From assembly GCA_027574665.1 (NCBI GenBank), contig CM050658.1:20968317-21032316 (forward strand): a stretch of 64,000 nucleotides of DNA, given 5' to 3'. Each line of letters opens with the position of its first letter. The first letter of the stretch is position 1. The position numbers and the translations under genes are program-made. Shown here piece by piece: positions 12,601 to 27,600 of the stretch. The stretch comes from Rhynochetos jubatus (taxonomy: Eukaryota; Chordata; Aves; Eurypygiformes; Rhynochetidae). The notes below the pieces were generated by a model. It searched no databases, was not told where the DNA came from, and saw nothing but the letters and a program-made list of their open reading frames with translations.

Positions 12601-15600
12601 GTTATAGTTTTCTGGCTAAATGCCTACTGAAAGGACTAGTTCAGCACTGGTTTGCCTCCTGAATTTTGCCAGGCCGTTATCTAATGCCATTGCTCACAGA
12701 GGTAATAGTTTTATCTCTTCGTGCAGTTGTAAGGATAAAATAAAAAGGGCTGTGGAATAGGGATCTGATTTGAGAGCTGACTGGTGTCTGTCAGTAACAG
12801 AAATGCCTACCGAAAAGCTGAAGAGGAGCATGGCATCTTCTACTGAAGGTAGTTTTGGCGTTGGTTGGGTTTATTGGCTCTTGCGGTGTTGGCAAATTGC
12901 TTACTTCATAAAAAATGTGCAGCTTGAGACTTACAGCTTCCATTGTGGGCCCTGGTTTTGTACCCTTCCACAGCTGTCAGACAGCTCTCCCTTAACTTCG
13001 TTTTTTTCTCTTGGTGTGTTTACGTAGGAACTTAATGTGCGTCAAGTGACACTCTCCACTAATAAAGATAAATACGGAGTCCGGCTGAGAGCAGAACCGG
13101 ATCACATGGTGCTTGGGAAGCGTTTGAAAGGTGCATTTAAGCTTGTCATGGCTGCAATCAAAGAGCTGAAGAGTGAGCAGCTGGAGCGCTTCCAGGAGAC
13201 AGGTACATCGTGGTACAAACCACTACGCGTTGACAATATTGACCAAAAAAAATCCAAAATCCTTTGGCTCATCAGGAAAAAAAAACCCCTCAAGCAACTG
13301 CACTTGATCTGAGTGCGTTGATCGAGCGTTTGCAGGAAGGGATGCACAAGTATCCTTCTGTGGGCTCAGGGCAGCCCACGGCCTACTTCTTTGTTGTCCT
13401 CCCAATTAAATGTTATGTTAATGAGGATACAGCAAAAGTTGGTTTTATTATTTTGCTGCCAGCAGATTGGAAGTGGCCACGTGAACTAACCTGACACTGT
13501 TCTCCTGTTTAAGTGCCATTGTAAGGCCAGCATGAAGTGGAGAGCAAGCTCTTCCGTAAGACCAAATCCGATCTGAACGGGGTGTATGTGCAATAGTTTT
13601 TATTCTAAAAGCTGTTCTAAAAGAATTCATTCCATTCCGGCTGTACAAGTGGGTGTGAATTTTCCAGCTCTACCTGTTCAGTTAACTGCTTAAATGTACG
13701 TTTTGACTTAGTTGATCGTACAGGAGATTTTACATTTTATACCTTTCTGTTCAAATGGAACTCAAACCACTGCTGGGGCGCCTGCGGCTGAGGGAGTTCT
13801 GCTGCCTGCAGAAGTGCTTGTGGGAAAAATCGGAATGTGGGATAGTTCAGTGGTTTTTACTGGTGCTGAACTGCTCTTTAAATGTATTGCAAATATACTG
13901 CGTTTCAGGTATTTGAAGTTTGATGCTTGTTGAAAGCTTTTTGAGTTGAGTTTTTGGGGTTTTTTTACTCTGACTGTAAGTGATGCTCTTCTCTGCCCGT
14001 TCTGCAGGCACCATTGTGGTAGAAGGACACGAACTCCACGAGGAAGACCTTCGTCTCATGTATACCTTTGACCAGGTGGCAGGAGGATCTGCCCAGTTTG
14101 AGGCACATTCCGATGCTCAGGTATTTTACTGGTTATTGCTGCTTTTTTTTCCTCTAGAAGTAAGATGAAAATGGTGAGGTGAAAGCCAGGGTGGTTTTCT
14201 TCATTCAGAAAGACTCCTGGAATTTGCTGAATTATCATTTGACTTTTGGAGGTGTCAAAGTACTCTCTTCAACATGATGTTTTGTAAGTGAGGAGCTCTA
14301 TTTTGAAAAGGTACCTGAGCTTTTGGGTGAGTTAATAGTAGGTAGCTTGCTTCAAGTTTGTCACCTATTCCACTGCCTTCTGTGTGTTACCTCAGGTTTT
14401 GGTTCTGTTGGACGTTACCCCAGACCAGTCCATGGTGGATGAAGGCGTTGCCCGGGAAGTGATCAATCGCATCCAGAAGCTACGCAAAAAGGTTAGGAGG
14501 CAATGGCTTGGAACAAGACACTTTACTTTTAAGCTATCTTTGGGCAATATGCAGCAGAAACGGACCTTTTTAATTAAACACAAAGCCCTGTATCATTTAC
14601 TCTTCTGTGTAGCTTTCCGATTGGACATAAGTGATTACAAATCATTATTTTCATTTTGAATTCCCATATTACTAAGTAGCACGAGGTGAACAATGAGCTT
14701 GCTGTGAACAGTGAATCCATAGAGAATGAACGAATCCATTTATTTTACTGAGCCCCTCTTGTTTCCTACCTTCAGCCACGTAGCAGTCGTTCGGTGCCAG
14801 GTAAGCAGCTCGCAGGCCTGCCTGCCTCCTGCCAAGAATGCTGTTCTGTTCCGGCTCGGTTCCGGTGTGTTACATCAGCTGGGCTGGTGAGAGCTGAGAC
14901 ACCTGAGCCCTGGCCTGCTAAAAGAAACACACTCACAGCTTAGCAAATCACAGGAGGCATTTCTGGCACCGGTTTGTACGCCTTCATCAATGGTTCCACT
15001 CTTAATTGTTCTCATCACGCACACAAACGATGCTGTCTGACCTTTACGTTAAAGCCCTTTGAACCAATGTGATTTCCTTCTCTGCAACACTAATCCAGGA
15101 AGCGCTGCACTCCCTGTCTCCATTTTGTGCCAGGAAAGCATGGTCACCGTGGAGGTGATGACAGGTCGAAAAAGCCTTTAATCTGGAGAGGACATTAATA
15201 TGTAACACAGTACAAAGAATTCTAAAGGCTTCAGAACCTGCAGGTTGAGGAGAAGAAAACCAAACACCCGCAAAACAAAAGAATCCCCTGTCCTCTCGTG
15301 TGTGTCACACGTTGTTCAGTGTTGTGTGCAGGGTTTTCCTTCTCAGCGAACTTGGTGCCGATGCACTAGAACGTGTACCTTTTTCAGACCTAGACCTGAA
15401 GGAGTCCTGCAGGAGCTCTGAATGATGTGTAGAGAAAATGTTCCTGGGCCATGGTGTTGGGCAAAGACATCTGTACAGTTAAGACTGCATGAATCCAGCA
15501 CAAGTGAACCTGAAAAATGACAAATCTGTACCAAAAGAGTGTTATATGTAAAGCTATACGGATTTATATTTGTATAAAATGAAACCAGGAAGAAATGTGG

Positions 15601-18600
15601 CCATGAAGACAAAACTCTCATAAGATAAAGACGGTTTATGTTTACTTCTGTAATGACATAAGGTTATAATTTATTCTCATTTAAATGAATATCCAGGTAC
15701 TTAGTCTTGCCTAGTATTTGACTTGATGTGAATGTGTATTTATTCTTTCTTTCGTCCCCACTCCTGTTACAGATGTTCATGCCGTAAAACCAGGTTCTGG
15801 ACCCACAGTAGCTGTTAGTGAGATGGCATTAGAGCAGTCATTGTTTTTAGCAGATTTTAGAAATAAGATTTTTTTGTAGTGCTGCTCTTTTTTTCCCTTG
15901 AAATCACTTTATTACTGAAGCAGAAACTCGCCATAATTGAGCATTAATAAGGGTAGCCCTCAGGCTGCTCTTTTCCTGAAGTGTGTGTTAGCGTGTGAGA
16001 TGTGACGGAACCAGTGTGAAAGCTTCAGTCTGGTCACCACTTCCCGGACAATGCCGACACGTCCTGCGGGCTGTTGGGCGTTAAGAAACCCCCCCTGGTT
16101 TGAGCAATTGCTGCGTGAAGAGGTGAGGGTTTAATTTCAGGCTGACAGGCTGTGTAAATGCTAGTAAAGCCTCAAGAAAAGCCTGTCAATAAGCTTGGTA
16201 GGCTTTCAGCTCGCTAAGGGCGGGGAGTCGGTAAAGGCATTTGGAAGGGAGATGTTAAAAGCGCGCTTTCAGTCGCTGTCTTTTGAAGTTAAACTCCCCA
16301 TGTTTTAAGCCTCTTTCTTGCCCTTCTGCCAAGAGGATTGTTTTAGTCTAAATATTTTGTGGAAGCTTCTGACAAATGCCTGGTGAATATCTAAGATACT
16401 TTAATCTAACAGGTAGCGTTCTTTCAGTTTGTATATGGGGAAGTCGTCGTGCTGTCATTAATGGTGTGTGTGGTGTATCCTACAGCGAAATCTGGTTCCC
16501 ACAGATGAGATTACCGTCTACTACAGATCCCGTCCCGAAGGTGACTACCTGGATGCTGTTATTAAGGAACACAGGGATTTCATTTTTGCAACAATAAAGG
16601 CTGCCTTGAAGCCTTACCCGGTGCCTACCTCAAAAGAAGTTCTCATCCAGGAAACAACCCAAGTAAGAAGGCCGATGCACTGACTGCATAGTTCATTGTG
16701 TGACCTGCTTTGATCTGCGCAAATTGCATCGCTTACGGAACAACTGGCTGTAAAGATTTGTTTGTGGGATAGAGTGGGTACTGTGTTATATATCTAAATC
16801 TCCATATTAGACTTTTTGGTTTATGAAAAGAAGAGTTGGGCTCTGCTAGTGTAGTACTTTTGAAAGTGAAGCTGCTTGGGTACCAAAATAAACATCTTGT
16901 AGTCGTTTGTGTAAGTTTAACACACACTTTTATTTCTGCTTGGATTAGTGCATTGTTTAGGCAGCAAAAATAGCTCTGATTTCTTTAATATGCATTTGTA
17001 GTAGAAATGCTCTGCTTTGAGGCTAAGCTTTGCCTGTTGGCTTAAGCCCAACTTCTGTTACTAGTGTCTGAGGATGCCTGCGTTTTCTGCCCCGTGCTGC
17101 TAAGCTCAGTCTGCTGGAGCAATGCACATTGGCCGATTGGCTTAGTCTTTCGGCAGCAGATTTGAACTATCCCTTTGCACAGACACAGACAGTGTGTGCT
17201 GACGTGCTTCGAGAACACTTTTTGCTGTGGTTTTGTTGAAAATTACTATGTTCACAAGGCATTCCTAGCGGAATTTTGGATGAAAGCTTCTTCAGTCTCA
17301 GTGTCATGCTAGGCCAGAACAACAACTTAGGATATATCAGGCTTAAAGTTTGGTTTGCAGTGTGGCTTGGTGGTCTGAGCAGAAAGGAAAGCACCTGTTG
17401 TATCCATCTCAATAACAGTGTGTGTAAGGAATGTTTAATACTCACTGATTACACTTCCAGAGTTGTAAGATTTGAGACAAAGCTCTGGCTGGCCTTTTTC
17501 AGAACTGTTAGTTTAGTGACAAAGGGAAAAACAGGACGTAAAAATGGAGAATGTTGTGGCTGAAAAATGGGTGAAAATACTTTGCTGTTTCTTCTAGGTA
17601 CTTAATAGATTGGGGTACTGCTGATGGACAGTTTGATCTGAAGTCACCCTCACATCTGATTTAGTGTAAAAGCAGCTGGAAAAAGATGTGTAGTGCTGGG
17701 GAACACTTGTCTGAATGCCTGCCTCTGCAGCTGCCTGCCACGTGGGCTGTACTGTCGGCTGCTGGAGCTTTCCGTGAAAGCTTCTGTGCTGGTGCAAGTG
17801 TGGTTCTCCCCCAGTTATTACTTTTCTCTTTTCTAAACCTTACTGTAGCAGATTCTAGTGAAAAAAAAAACCCCAAAAAACCCATAGTGGAAAGCTGAAA
17901 GCTGCGCCTATTGGGTTAGTTTTAAACAAAGCTGTCTGCGGGAAGATGAAATCTTGCCCTGACAAGATGCTGGTGGTTATGGCTACAATTGGTAGCTGTT
18001 GTCTGGATGTCAGCAAAGCCAGACAGCCGCTCACTTTCGGAAGTGATGAGCTGGTATTCACACCAGAGGTTTGGGGCTCTCCATCGACACAAATGTCAGG
18101 TTTCAGTCTGGGTCAACCTAAAAAATGATGGCTGAAATAAGACTGTACGGTGGGCAGTTCTGTGTGGCTGTTGCAGTTGATGGCTGAGTCTACAGCAGTG
18201 TAACCGTGTTGTCATGGCCAGAGCGCTGAGCGTGCCGACCCGTCAGCTGGAAGGCTTGAGCATGGAGGTTTTTTCCAACTGAAACGGGGAGTTACAGCAA
18301 GTTCCGTGTCCCGAAGCTGTAGGGTTTGTGTACAGAGGCAAAGAGAAGCTCTCTAAGTAAACGCAGAGTTGCTGCTGTTTAAGGAGTCTCGGCCGCTACG
18401 AAGTGCCTCCCTCTGGAGTCTGCGGCCTTCGCTGTGTGGGTTGCACTGCGCACACGGATGCGCTGTTCCTCGGAGCTGGCACTCGCGTGCTTAGACTTTG
18501 AAACGGGTCGCAGAAACAGATGACTGAGATCTTAGTGCAGCTGTACAGTCTTCCTGGGAAGTCGTCCTGGGACTGCGGGGATGGACCGCCGAGGGCAGGC

Positions 18601-21600
18601 GTTTGACTGCACTGTGTTCTGCTGCAGCTGGCTGGTCACATTAAGAGCAGTGAATAAACCCATCGGAAATGAAAAAGCCCTTCTTCAGAAATCGGTTCAG
18701 TGCAGAAGTTCGGCCCTTTGTGTAGAGCTGAGGGCAGCTGTAGCCGTGCGCAATGCACTCGTAGCCTGGTGCGGCAGGCCGAGGCTATGGTTAGTGGCCT
18801 TATTAGCCGTGACTGCGCTGTGCTTTGTACTGGCAGTTTGAGGCATAAAGACTATGAAGATGGGAATTTAAACTGAATTGTGCATCAACTGTCTTCTGTT
18901 GGTGGGGGTTGATAAGCAGCGCTGACAGAGAAAATGCTTTACGGTGAAGATTATAGAGATGATCTATAGATTTTTCAGCTATAGAAGCAGGTGCAAGTTA
19001 AAAGAATGAAGTGTGTCATTCCACACAGGAGTTAATAACTGATCAACTGTGACAGGATCATTGCACCAAATTTCTGGAAGATAGCAGGAGGAGTAACAGG
19101 TCTGCATGATGCTGACTGTATGTGAGGACTGGGACAAAAATGTAATGCAGTCTGTCTTTTCTACAAGTATTTTGGTTACATTCAGGATCAGTATTTCTGT
19201 GAAATTATCCTGGGTCAGTTTTGGACACAAGGCTTTAATTATGAACTCCTCTCCCAGAGACTTGCTCTGAGAGACAACAAAATCACCCAGCATTGCTCAA
19301 ATACTGGGGAGGAAAAACAGCTACTTGAAAAAGGAATCTGTAATCGCCAGTAGAATTGGGTAGAGACAAGATGAGATTTGCTGCTCCAAACATGTCCTTC
19401 CCTAGTTTGTAGCAGGAGCTCAGCAAAGAGCAAGACTTCCAAGTTTGAGCCGGTCACCCCTTGGAGTGGGACTCTTAACAAAGACCGTCTCTGGATTTAT
19501 AAAATACTTGGCCAAAATGGCCACTTGGTATCAGTTGTTCGTCTACGTGATTTGTGTAATTACAAATTGCAATCAAGGGATCTTTTGGAGTGTGGTTCTC
19601 ACGAAAATTGGCCTGAGTGCAGGAGTAATTCCAGCCGGTACGTAGCTCAGGCAGAGCGCTGTGCTTGGAAAAGGCACAGCCCTAAAGCTCTGCTTTAAGG
19701 CATCTACAAAATAAGCCTGTTTCTGTACTACTGCTACACCTTCTTACATCTCGTCATCCTGTGTCTCATTTGCAAAGGAAGATAGGTGTTCCATTACTTG
19801 TTGGGGTGTTGGAAGTTTTAATTGAGTCACTGATTGCTGACGGGGAGATACTCACAAAGATTGGCTCGATACCAAGGCAGCTGCGACACTGGCTGTACTC
19901 AGTAGCCCCTCGGAGGCAGAGGATGCTCCGACAGCGACTGAGAGCAGGGTTCTGTCTTCAGATACTGAGTTACCTCTGGAAGAGCCTCTCTCTAAGTATG
20001 TTCACTTTTGGGTTATAGACTGCTATCCCTGCTCGTCACTAGTGAAAATCGGGCGGGGTTTCCTGTGTGTTAACCACTGTATCTTCAACATGTGCTAAAG
20101 ACAAATCAGTGTCTGAGGCGCTACGTCTCCGAAGGAAGATGTGGTAAAAGCTGCTATTCTATTGTAAGTCATTTTTAGTGTAAGACGACAAGATCTTAAT
20201 GTTGTTTATTTAATGAGAATGCTTTGGTTTGCTTGTTTAATAAAACAATATTCAAATAATGGTAATATTCCTCTTTCTTCAGCTGAAGGGATCAGAGCTA
20301 GAAATTACGCTCGTCCGAGGTGGTTTGTCTCAGTGCGTTGGTCCAGCCTGTGCCTACGTCAACCTCAAAGTTTGTGTTAATGGGACAGAGCAAGGTAGGA
20401 AAGTACCAGGTGTGATTTGTCAGTCGCGGCGTTGAAAGATGGTTTGGAAAACGGTGTGATGAATGTTGGAGCCAAGAATTTGTCTGAAAGATGGCGCACC
20501 CTCCCTTCCAATAGTAGCTTTAAATAATTCTTGAAAATAAGCTTAGTAAAAGCAAAACCACATGTCCACGATGTCTCCTGGTGTGGGCCTGAAGTAAATA
20601 CGCAGGTGCGCGCATGGATTATTTATATTCTGCCGAAGGGTTGGTGTGGGAATATCTGTGCGGAGGCGCACACTGCCTGTACTTGTGTGTGCGTTCGCCT
20701 GTGCTTAGAGTGTCCACCTAGAGAACCTGGAATTCTTGATTTAGCACTGAAAAGGTAGGTGCTGCCTTCCTGGGGAGGACATCATATCTGAGCTCTTCAA
20801 AACCAGTAAGTACAGACCTGAAAGGGACACTTCAAACTAGGGAATATAACGGTAATGAATAACGGGCACTGCGAGGGTGAGCGCAGCGATACTGTTACAG
20901 GTGTTACGAGGTCGAGTTCTTATTCTGATAGGAGAGAAAACTAAACGCACTCTCTGGAGTGTCTTTTCCTGCGTGTTTACAGTGTGTGTCACACTAAGTG
21001 CGCCTTGCTTAACACAGTTAGGAAGCTACTTACTGAATAGTAATGAATGTAACTATACGAGCTGGTGAGCACACAGCCTGTGCGTTTTTACTCGATTTAA
21101 TGCTGGATTATCATTCAGTGACATAAAAATTTGACTGCTTTTCTAATAAAGACAAATAGAACTTCCATGCTCTAGTTCTGAAGTACACTTGAGTTGGTTT
21201 CCCTGTTTTGTTTCTTCTTTCCCTTTCTTATAAAAAAATCTCGGGAAGATGCAGTGTTGCCTGTTTGAACTCAGCTTAGAAACTCCCTGGAAGTAATTAG
21301 AATAAGTCATTAGAAAAATCACTGACACGTGGGTGTTGCTTCCAATCTGCATTTTAATTTCTTCATTTTGGTTTTAGATGGTGTGTTGCTGCTGGAAAAT
21401 CCGAAAGGAGATAATACCTTGAACTTCACTGGACTTGTAGATGCTGTCTCCTGCATTTTTGGTCTTAAAAATTCGAAACTGACAGTTTTTAATGGAAAAA
21501 CAGGTAAATGGCATAAGACAAGGAAAATTGGAAGTCTTCCTAGCAGCTGCTAGGAGTTATTTACTGTATAATTTTTCTATGTATATACAAAATTGACAAG

Positions 21601-24600
21601 AGAATGCGTAAGGAAATATTCTATTTGACAGTAGTTAGCTTACGAGACTGTGTTTATAGTCACATCAGAATGTTCCCAAAAGCTGCTGCTAAATGATGTT
21701 TGTCTCCTCGGCTACCTTACCTCCACTGCAGTTCTCATCAGGACAAAATCTGATGTATTCAGGTGTTTCCGTTGGGTCCAGGCAGCGCTACATGGGGGTG
21801 GCGAGCTGCCACAAGCTTTTGCAGCGGTTTTTTCCCCTCATGCCTCAGTAGGCAGGGCGAGAATTGAAATGGAATGCAAACTGCTGTCTGCAGAGAAAAG
21901 AATGTTGCTTTTTCACCCCAGAGAAACTTGAGGGTCTCTGCAATTCTTCTTTTTAGAAAAATCTATGGAATATTTTTGCAGCTTCACCTTGGCCTGTTAA
22001 GGCATGAAAACATAAAATACTGTCTGTGGATATGTAGGAGTTAGGAGCTGTATCATGGTTTTGTTCGTTAGAAGGATAACACAGTTGAAACGGAAGAGAG
22101 CCATTCTGGAAGATGCTGCAGTTGGTGAGGATGAGACCCTAACAGCACACTGCCATTGCCCCCAGGAGAGGAAAGTGCTGGTTTGGTACTACCTTACGTA
22201 TGGTATTTCAGTACATCAGGAGAAGTTACAACTTCAAACAGGGCGTGCTGAGGAGAAGGTTACAGGGGCAACCAACAGCTTTGGGGATGATACTAGAGTA
22301 GAGTAGTAGAGTACTTGCAGTGGCCATGCTGTGACGTGACTCTGGAGACGTTGGAACAGCGGTACAAGCTCTTTGTATGTTCTCAGGGTTGTTGACAGAT
22401 CTCCAAGTGCCAACTCTGTTGGCCGCGCCGTTCATTAAGTCTAAAATGAGTGACACAGAAATGATGAAACACTCCAGAAACGGTCATTGGATGTCTACCT
22501 GTGAAGGGTTGTATCCGAGTCTGTCACGTCGCTTTTACCGTCTCGATCTGTAGTTTTCTTGTCTTTTCCTGGAAGTTTCCAGAGCAATGTGTGCGGGTTG
22601 TTCGTGCTGGGTGTAACGCACTTACCTTCCTGTGACAACGCCTTTTCCACGTTGCGCTCAGCTGAACTGCATCGTTCTGTCATGCAGAGTGGTTGTTCTC
22701 TGCTCGCAGGGATGGGTGGTTTATAGGGATTGCTGGATTCCTCCGTATCTTCCTCAAGTTTCAGTTACGTTTTAACAGAGGGGATATTTGGAAAATGATT
22801 TGAAGGAAAACTAGTAGTGTTACCCTTCACAGCAGTGTGCGTGAGCCTGCAGAGGTGGGTAGTACAGTTCATTAACAGCACAGTTATTACAGTTCATTTA
22901 GAACAGTTATCAAGAGGTGACCTGCAGAAGGCCAAGAAGAGTTGGGCCTCTCTCATCTCAGCAGATTACAAGCCGTTTGGCTCCTTATTTGGTTTGTTTT
23001 CTTCCACTGACAGGATAAAAGGATGCAGCATCAATCTACTGATGCTCAGTTCCTAAAGGAAGTGGTTAAAAAAAAAAAATCGAAACCTTCTCCTTTCCTC
23101 AGGGGTTCATTTCTGCAGTAGTAGCAAAGACCCCATTTCTTTCCTCTCCGGGCAGCCTTGCTGTGTAGGTATCGTTTTGAGACTTTCCATCTTGGCGTGC
23201 TGATTTTGAACTTGCCCTCTTTGTAAGTGGCCCGGGCAGAGTGGGGTGTTTTCCCTGCCTGCTTGTTAGCAACCTGAAAGACTAGATGGTCGAATTCGCT
23301 TTTGTTGCCATTTGGCAGAGGTCTCAAATAAGCATTGATCAGCAGAAGATATGGCTTCCTGAGGGGCCAGGGTTGAAGGCAGGTACAAAGAAAAGAACTC
23401 TTAAAGATGTTAGAGGACTGAAATTCCTGAGGTTCAGTTCAGATCTATCCCCTCTGCTTTATCTGCCCAACCGTCCCGTGGGTAATGTTAGGTGGGGCCT
23501 GGTGGTAATCCCAGGGCCTGGGTAGGGGGTTGGTATCAGCCACTCTGTCCGAGAGGAATGGCACAGAAAGGTCGCACACTCCAGACAAATTGTTGCTGAA
23601 TTGTTCCCGTGTGTGTTAATAAAATTGTGACCTAGTAAAACTGTATTTCTGGCTCCTTATTTTCCTTCCTGTGGTTTTTAGGGCTGTCCACTTTACTTGC
23701 AGTAATTTATTATCTTGTTTTCTAATCGTAATGAAGATTTACTTAGGGTTGTGTAATGGCACAAACTCAGGCAGCTCTTGTATTAAGGCAGGCTGAAATA
23801 TGTCATGGCCTGGTTTTCCAGTGCAGCATTGAAATAATGGGATAAACATTTCCTCCCCGCAGTGAATCAATGTATGTTGAGTAACTGCAAAAGCACGGAG
23901 CAGGGCTCTGGGGTTTGTACTCGTCTGCAGAAACTGAGGATAGAATTCGTCTCTTTTTACTTAAAGGAAAACGCCTGGGCTCAACTGGGGCGATACAGAC
24001 AGTTGTCTGTGACGTTCTGCTTGCTCTAGATTGCTGAAACCTGGAAACCTTCTAGTTTTCTTACTGGGAATGCTTTCTGAGCTGCACTTGGCTTGCATGG
24101 AAGCAGCCCATAGTGAAAAAGACCGACTTTTTTTTTTTTTTTTAAAAAGTTTATGGGAATAAATGAAGCTGTAAAACATGTCAGGCTTAAAAGAGGGGCT
24201 GGTGGTGGGGAATGGTGAGGCAAAAATCCTGCCACAAATTTTTTAATCCATGTCTTATTTGATCTTTATGATTTTCAGATGGCTAATTTTTTAAAAATTC
24301 TGTTCTTAGTACTGTTTTCTGAACAGGAGTACAAAAAGAATTTTTTAATCTTTAATTTTTAAAAGGCCACGAGGCTGTAAGGTGCCTTGGAAGAACACTA
24401 CCACTTAAATCTCAGCTGCAGGGAGAACTGACTTTAAAAGTGATTTTAATATTGATGAGCACTTGTAACAGCTGCTTGTTTGCAAGGGTATCGCTGTACA
24501 TGAAAAAATGATCCACTTCTTTTCTTGCTCGTGTTAGAGGGCTCTGTGCACTGACTGTTGACAGCGCGGTGCGTGAGCCCTCCCTGGTGAAAACGTCGGC

Positions 24601-27600
24601 GCTCCCGTAACGCGGAAGGCTCCGTTTGTTAACTACGCAAATCTCCTCTACCGCAGCTCCTGCCCTCTTGCCCTGGGTGGAGCTGCACGCATCCCGCCAC
24701 CTGGGTGACGTCAAACTCGGCGTTCCCCGAGCCGCGCGCTTCTTGCTCCGTGGGCACGCTGCTCGTCAGTGCCGTCCCCTACGCGCGACCTGGTCGCCAC
24801 ACGGAAAGGGCAGGCAGCGCTGCTTGAGGGCTGCGCGGGGAAAAGCCTGCTGCTGGCTCCCTTTCCACGTGATGAAATCTTGTCACTGCCTCTCCACTTG
24901 TTAATTTAGTTATTTTCTTGCTTTCCTGTAAGTCAGACCGAAAGCAAAGCCCCGTCCTGTGCTTGAGCACGTGCCTGCACCTCAGAGGTACCGCAGGAGT
25001 GTTGGGGGAGCCGGCAGATGGCCCCCACCGTCGTAAACTCTTTGTTCTTGACCACTGAATCTTAGAAGCGCCGGGGAAATTTTGCCCTTTGCTTTAATAC
25101 GTATGCATGAGGCAGACAACATGTGCATTACAAAGTTGAATTTCAAAGCCAGCACTTGAGACTTCTCCATGGAGTCTGAGGGTGGCCGTGGGAAACCTTC
25201 ACCCTTCCTAGGGCGGTCTGCAAGCCTTCCACGGTGCCTCGCTTTTGGTGTTCTGGGGCAGCTGGCAAAATTCTGAGAGCTTGTGGCAACTTTTCACCCG
25301 TTGTTGTTGGTTTTGGTGGAGTTGTTTGTTTGTTTGTTTTTTCCATTCTGGTTTGCAAACACACTTGGGAAAAAGAGTGCCACGTCTGCCCCTCTGAAAT
25401 TGGTTCGGATGGAGGGATGGAAAGTAAGCTTTGTACAGCTTAGGCTGGGCGACAGGCGAGTGGGGCTGATGAGAATGAAAACCTGTAGCAAAGAGACGAG
25501 GGATGTGCCTGTTCTGCGTGTACAGGCAGCGCACCGCTCTTAAACAAAATTAAATGTATTAATTCTTCCTGGATTGGGTCTTTGGAGTTCTTGTGTAGCT
25601 GCAAAAGCTTTGTAGCGGAGAGTGATGTTATTCCTCCATATCTTTCGTGTTGTGGCTATCAGCAGCTTTTTTTACTGCTGTGACAGACAGGCAGCTGCTC
25701 ACGTAGGTGGTGCAGAATGCATTTGTATCGCAGAAACCTCATTAGCTTCTCATCCGAGTGCTTTCAGGATGCTGGTATTACTTCTAACATCCTCTGAGAC
25801 ATGGCTCCTACTTTGGGTTTGATCTTCCACCGTTCTCTAAATATGCATGGCTGGAGTCATGTGCTGAATCATCAGCGGTCGTTGACATTAAAGACAGATA
25901 TTAATGCAGAGGGCATTATTCATGAGCTGACCAGCGCCAGCTTTTACATTTATTGTCATCTGGAGTTTAATGAAGGAAGTGCCCTGATGCTGCATGGTGA
26001 CACACAGCCAGTGCTGCTTCAGCCGGGGAAGCCGGGGTAGAGGCAAAGGTCGTGGTCTTAATTTAAGGAGACAGAAATGGTTGGCTTCAGTGAATAATTA
26101 TTTGCCTGTTTTAAGTTATTTAACTATTTTTATTGCATAAGTAATCATGTTATAGATTTATATGCGTAAGAAATGGTATGTAGGGTCTAATTTCCACAGC
26201 AGACCAAGTACTCCGTTGTGAAAAACCAAAATATTTCTGCCCGAGTTCCGTTTCTCAAAATGGAGCGATGCTCTGCCTTGAGGAAGGAATTGCGGAGAGG
26301 GGAACTGTGGAGTCGGGGGCTGGAAACCCTCGTTGTCAGCTAATCGAGTGGGAACTGGACCTCTGCGTCCCTGTAATGGCCTGACTGGTCTCGTTTTCTG
26401 TTTCAGAACTGATAAACAAAACTGACGTGCTTAGTCTCAGCGGGAAGACCCTGCACGTGACAACAGGGTCGGCACCTGCTCTCATCAGCTCTCCCGACGC
26501 GCTCCTCTGCCAGTACATCAACTTGCAGTTAATGAATGCAGAGCCACAAGGTATGTGGGATACTGAGCTCTCCCCACTTGCAGGCTGAGCTTCTTGTCGT
26601 CCAAGCTGTGGGCACCATCGCTTACTGCTGAAGAGGAGTACACGCATTTTCATTGGTCGATTTGTTTATTTTATCCTAGTGTGTGCTTTCTACTAAACAT
26701 GATGTTTATATTTAGCTTTTCTCCCTCTTTTCAGAACAGAAAAAGGAGAGCTGCTCTGAGATAAGGGGCAGCATTCAAATATGAGCCTTAAGCCCTGTTC
26801 TCCTGTTTCTGACCCCCAGCTCACCTCTGCAGCTTTATTTTAAAAGGCTGAGTGTAAAACTGACCAAAAATGAGGGAGGAGTCAAGGTTTTTATCAAGGC
26901 ATTGTAAACAGCCCATGGAATGTTTCTTTGTGCTATTTAACAGCCAAATAGATTGTATTATTAACCTGATGTGGAGTATAGATGGGTGCACATAGTTCCC
27001 TTCCACAGCTGCTAACCTTGTAGCTGCTCTGAAACCTCACGTCGAAGGAGCTGTGGTGTTAGTAACTCACCCCTAATCTCTGCCCTGGTAGGAGTCCTTT
27101 CTGGGTTGTGTCCGGGTAGAATCTTCCTGACGCTGCTGGGAACCTGCTTGGGCCAAAAATGTGTGTTTAACTGGGGATTTGATCATCAGAAGGTGCTTTG
27201 TGAGCTTCTCTGGTTGTTAGTGGTTTGTGTCCTGTTGAAGTGTTTCATGTTTCCCAGTCTCCGGATTATCCGGTTGCCCTGCACAAAGAATCCTGCAAGG
27301 CTGGCTTTTGGTTGGTAGGCTGTTGGTGATCACTTACACCTCAGAGCCTGTAATTCCTGGGCTTCTTAGCCACTGTCAGGTATTGGCAATTAGCACTCTG
27401 GAGAAAGAGAGATGAAGTGGGAGAGGAAATCCTAACTTTCAAATAACTGAGCTAAGGGAAGTAATCCCGTTCCTCACCAATAGTGATCCAACTGTTTATC
27501 TTGTTCAGAGTGTCAGAAGGGTACAGTGGGAACTCTTCTGATGGAGAATCCCGTTGGTCAGAATGGATTAACGTACCAAGGGCTTCTACACGAAACGGCA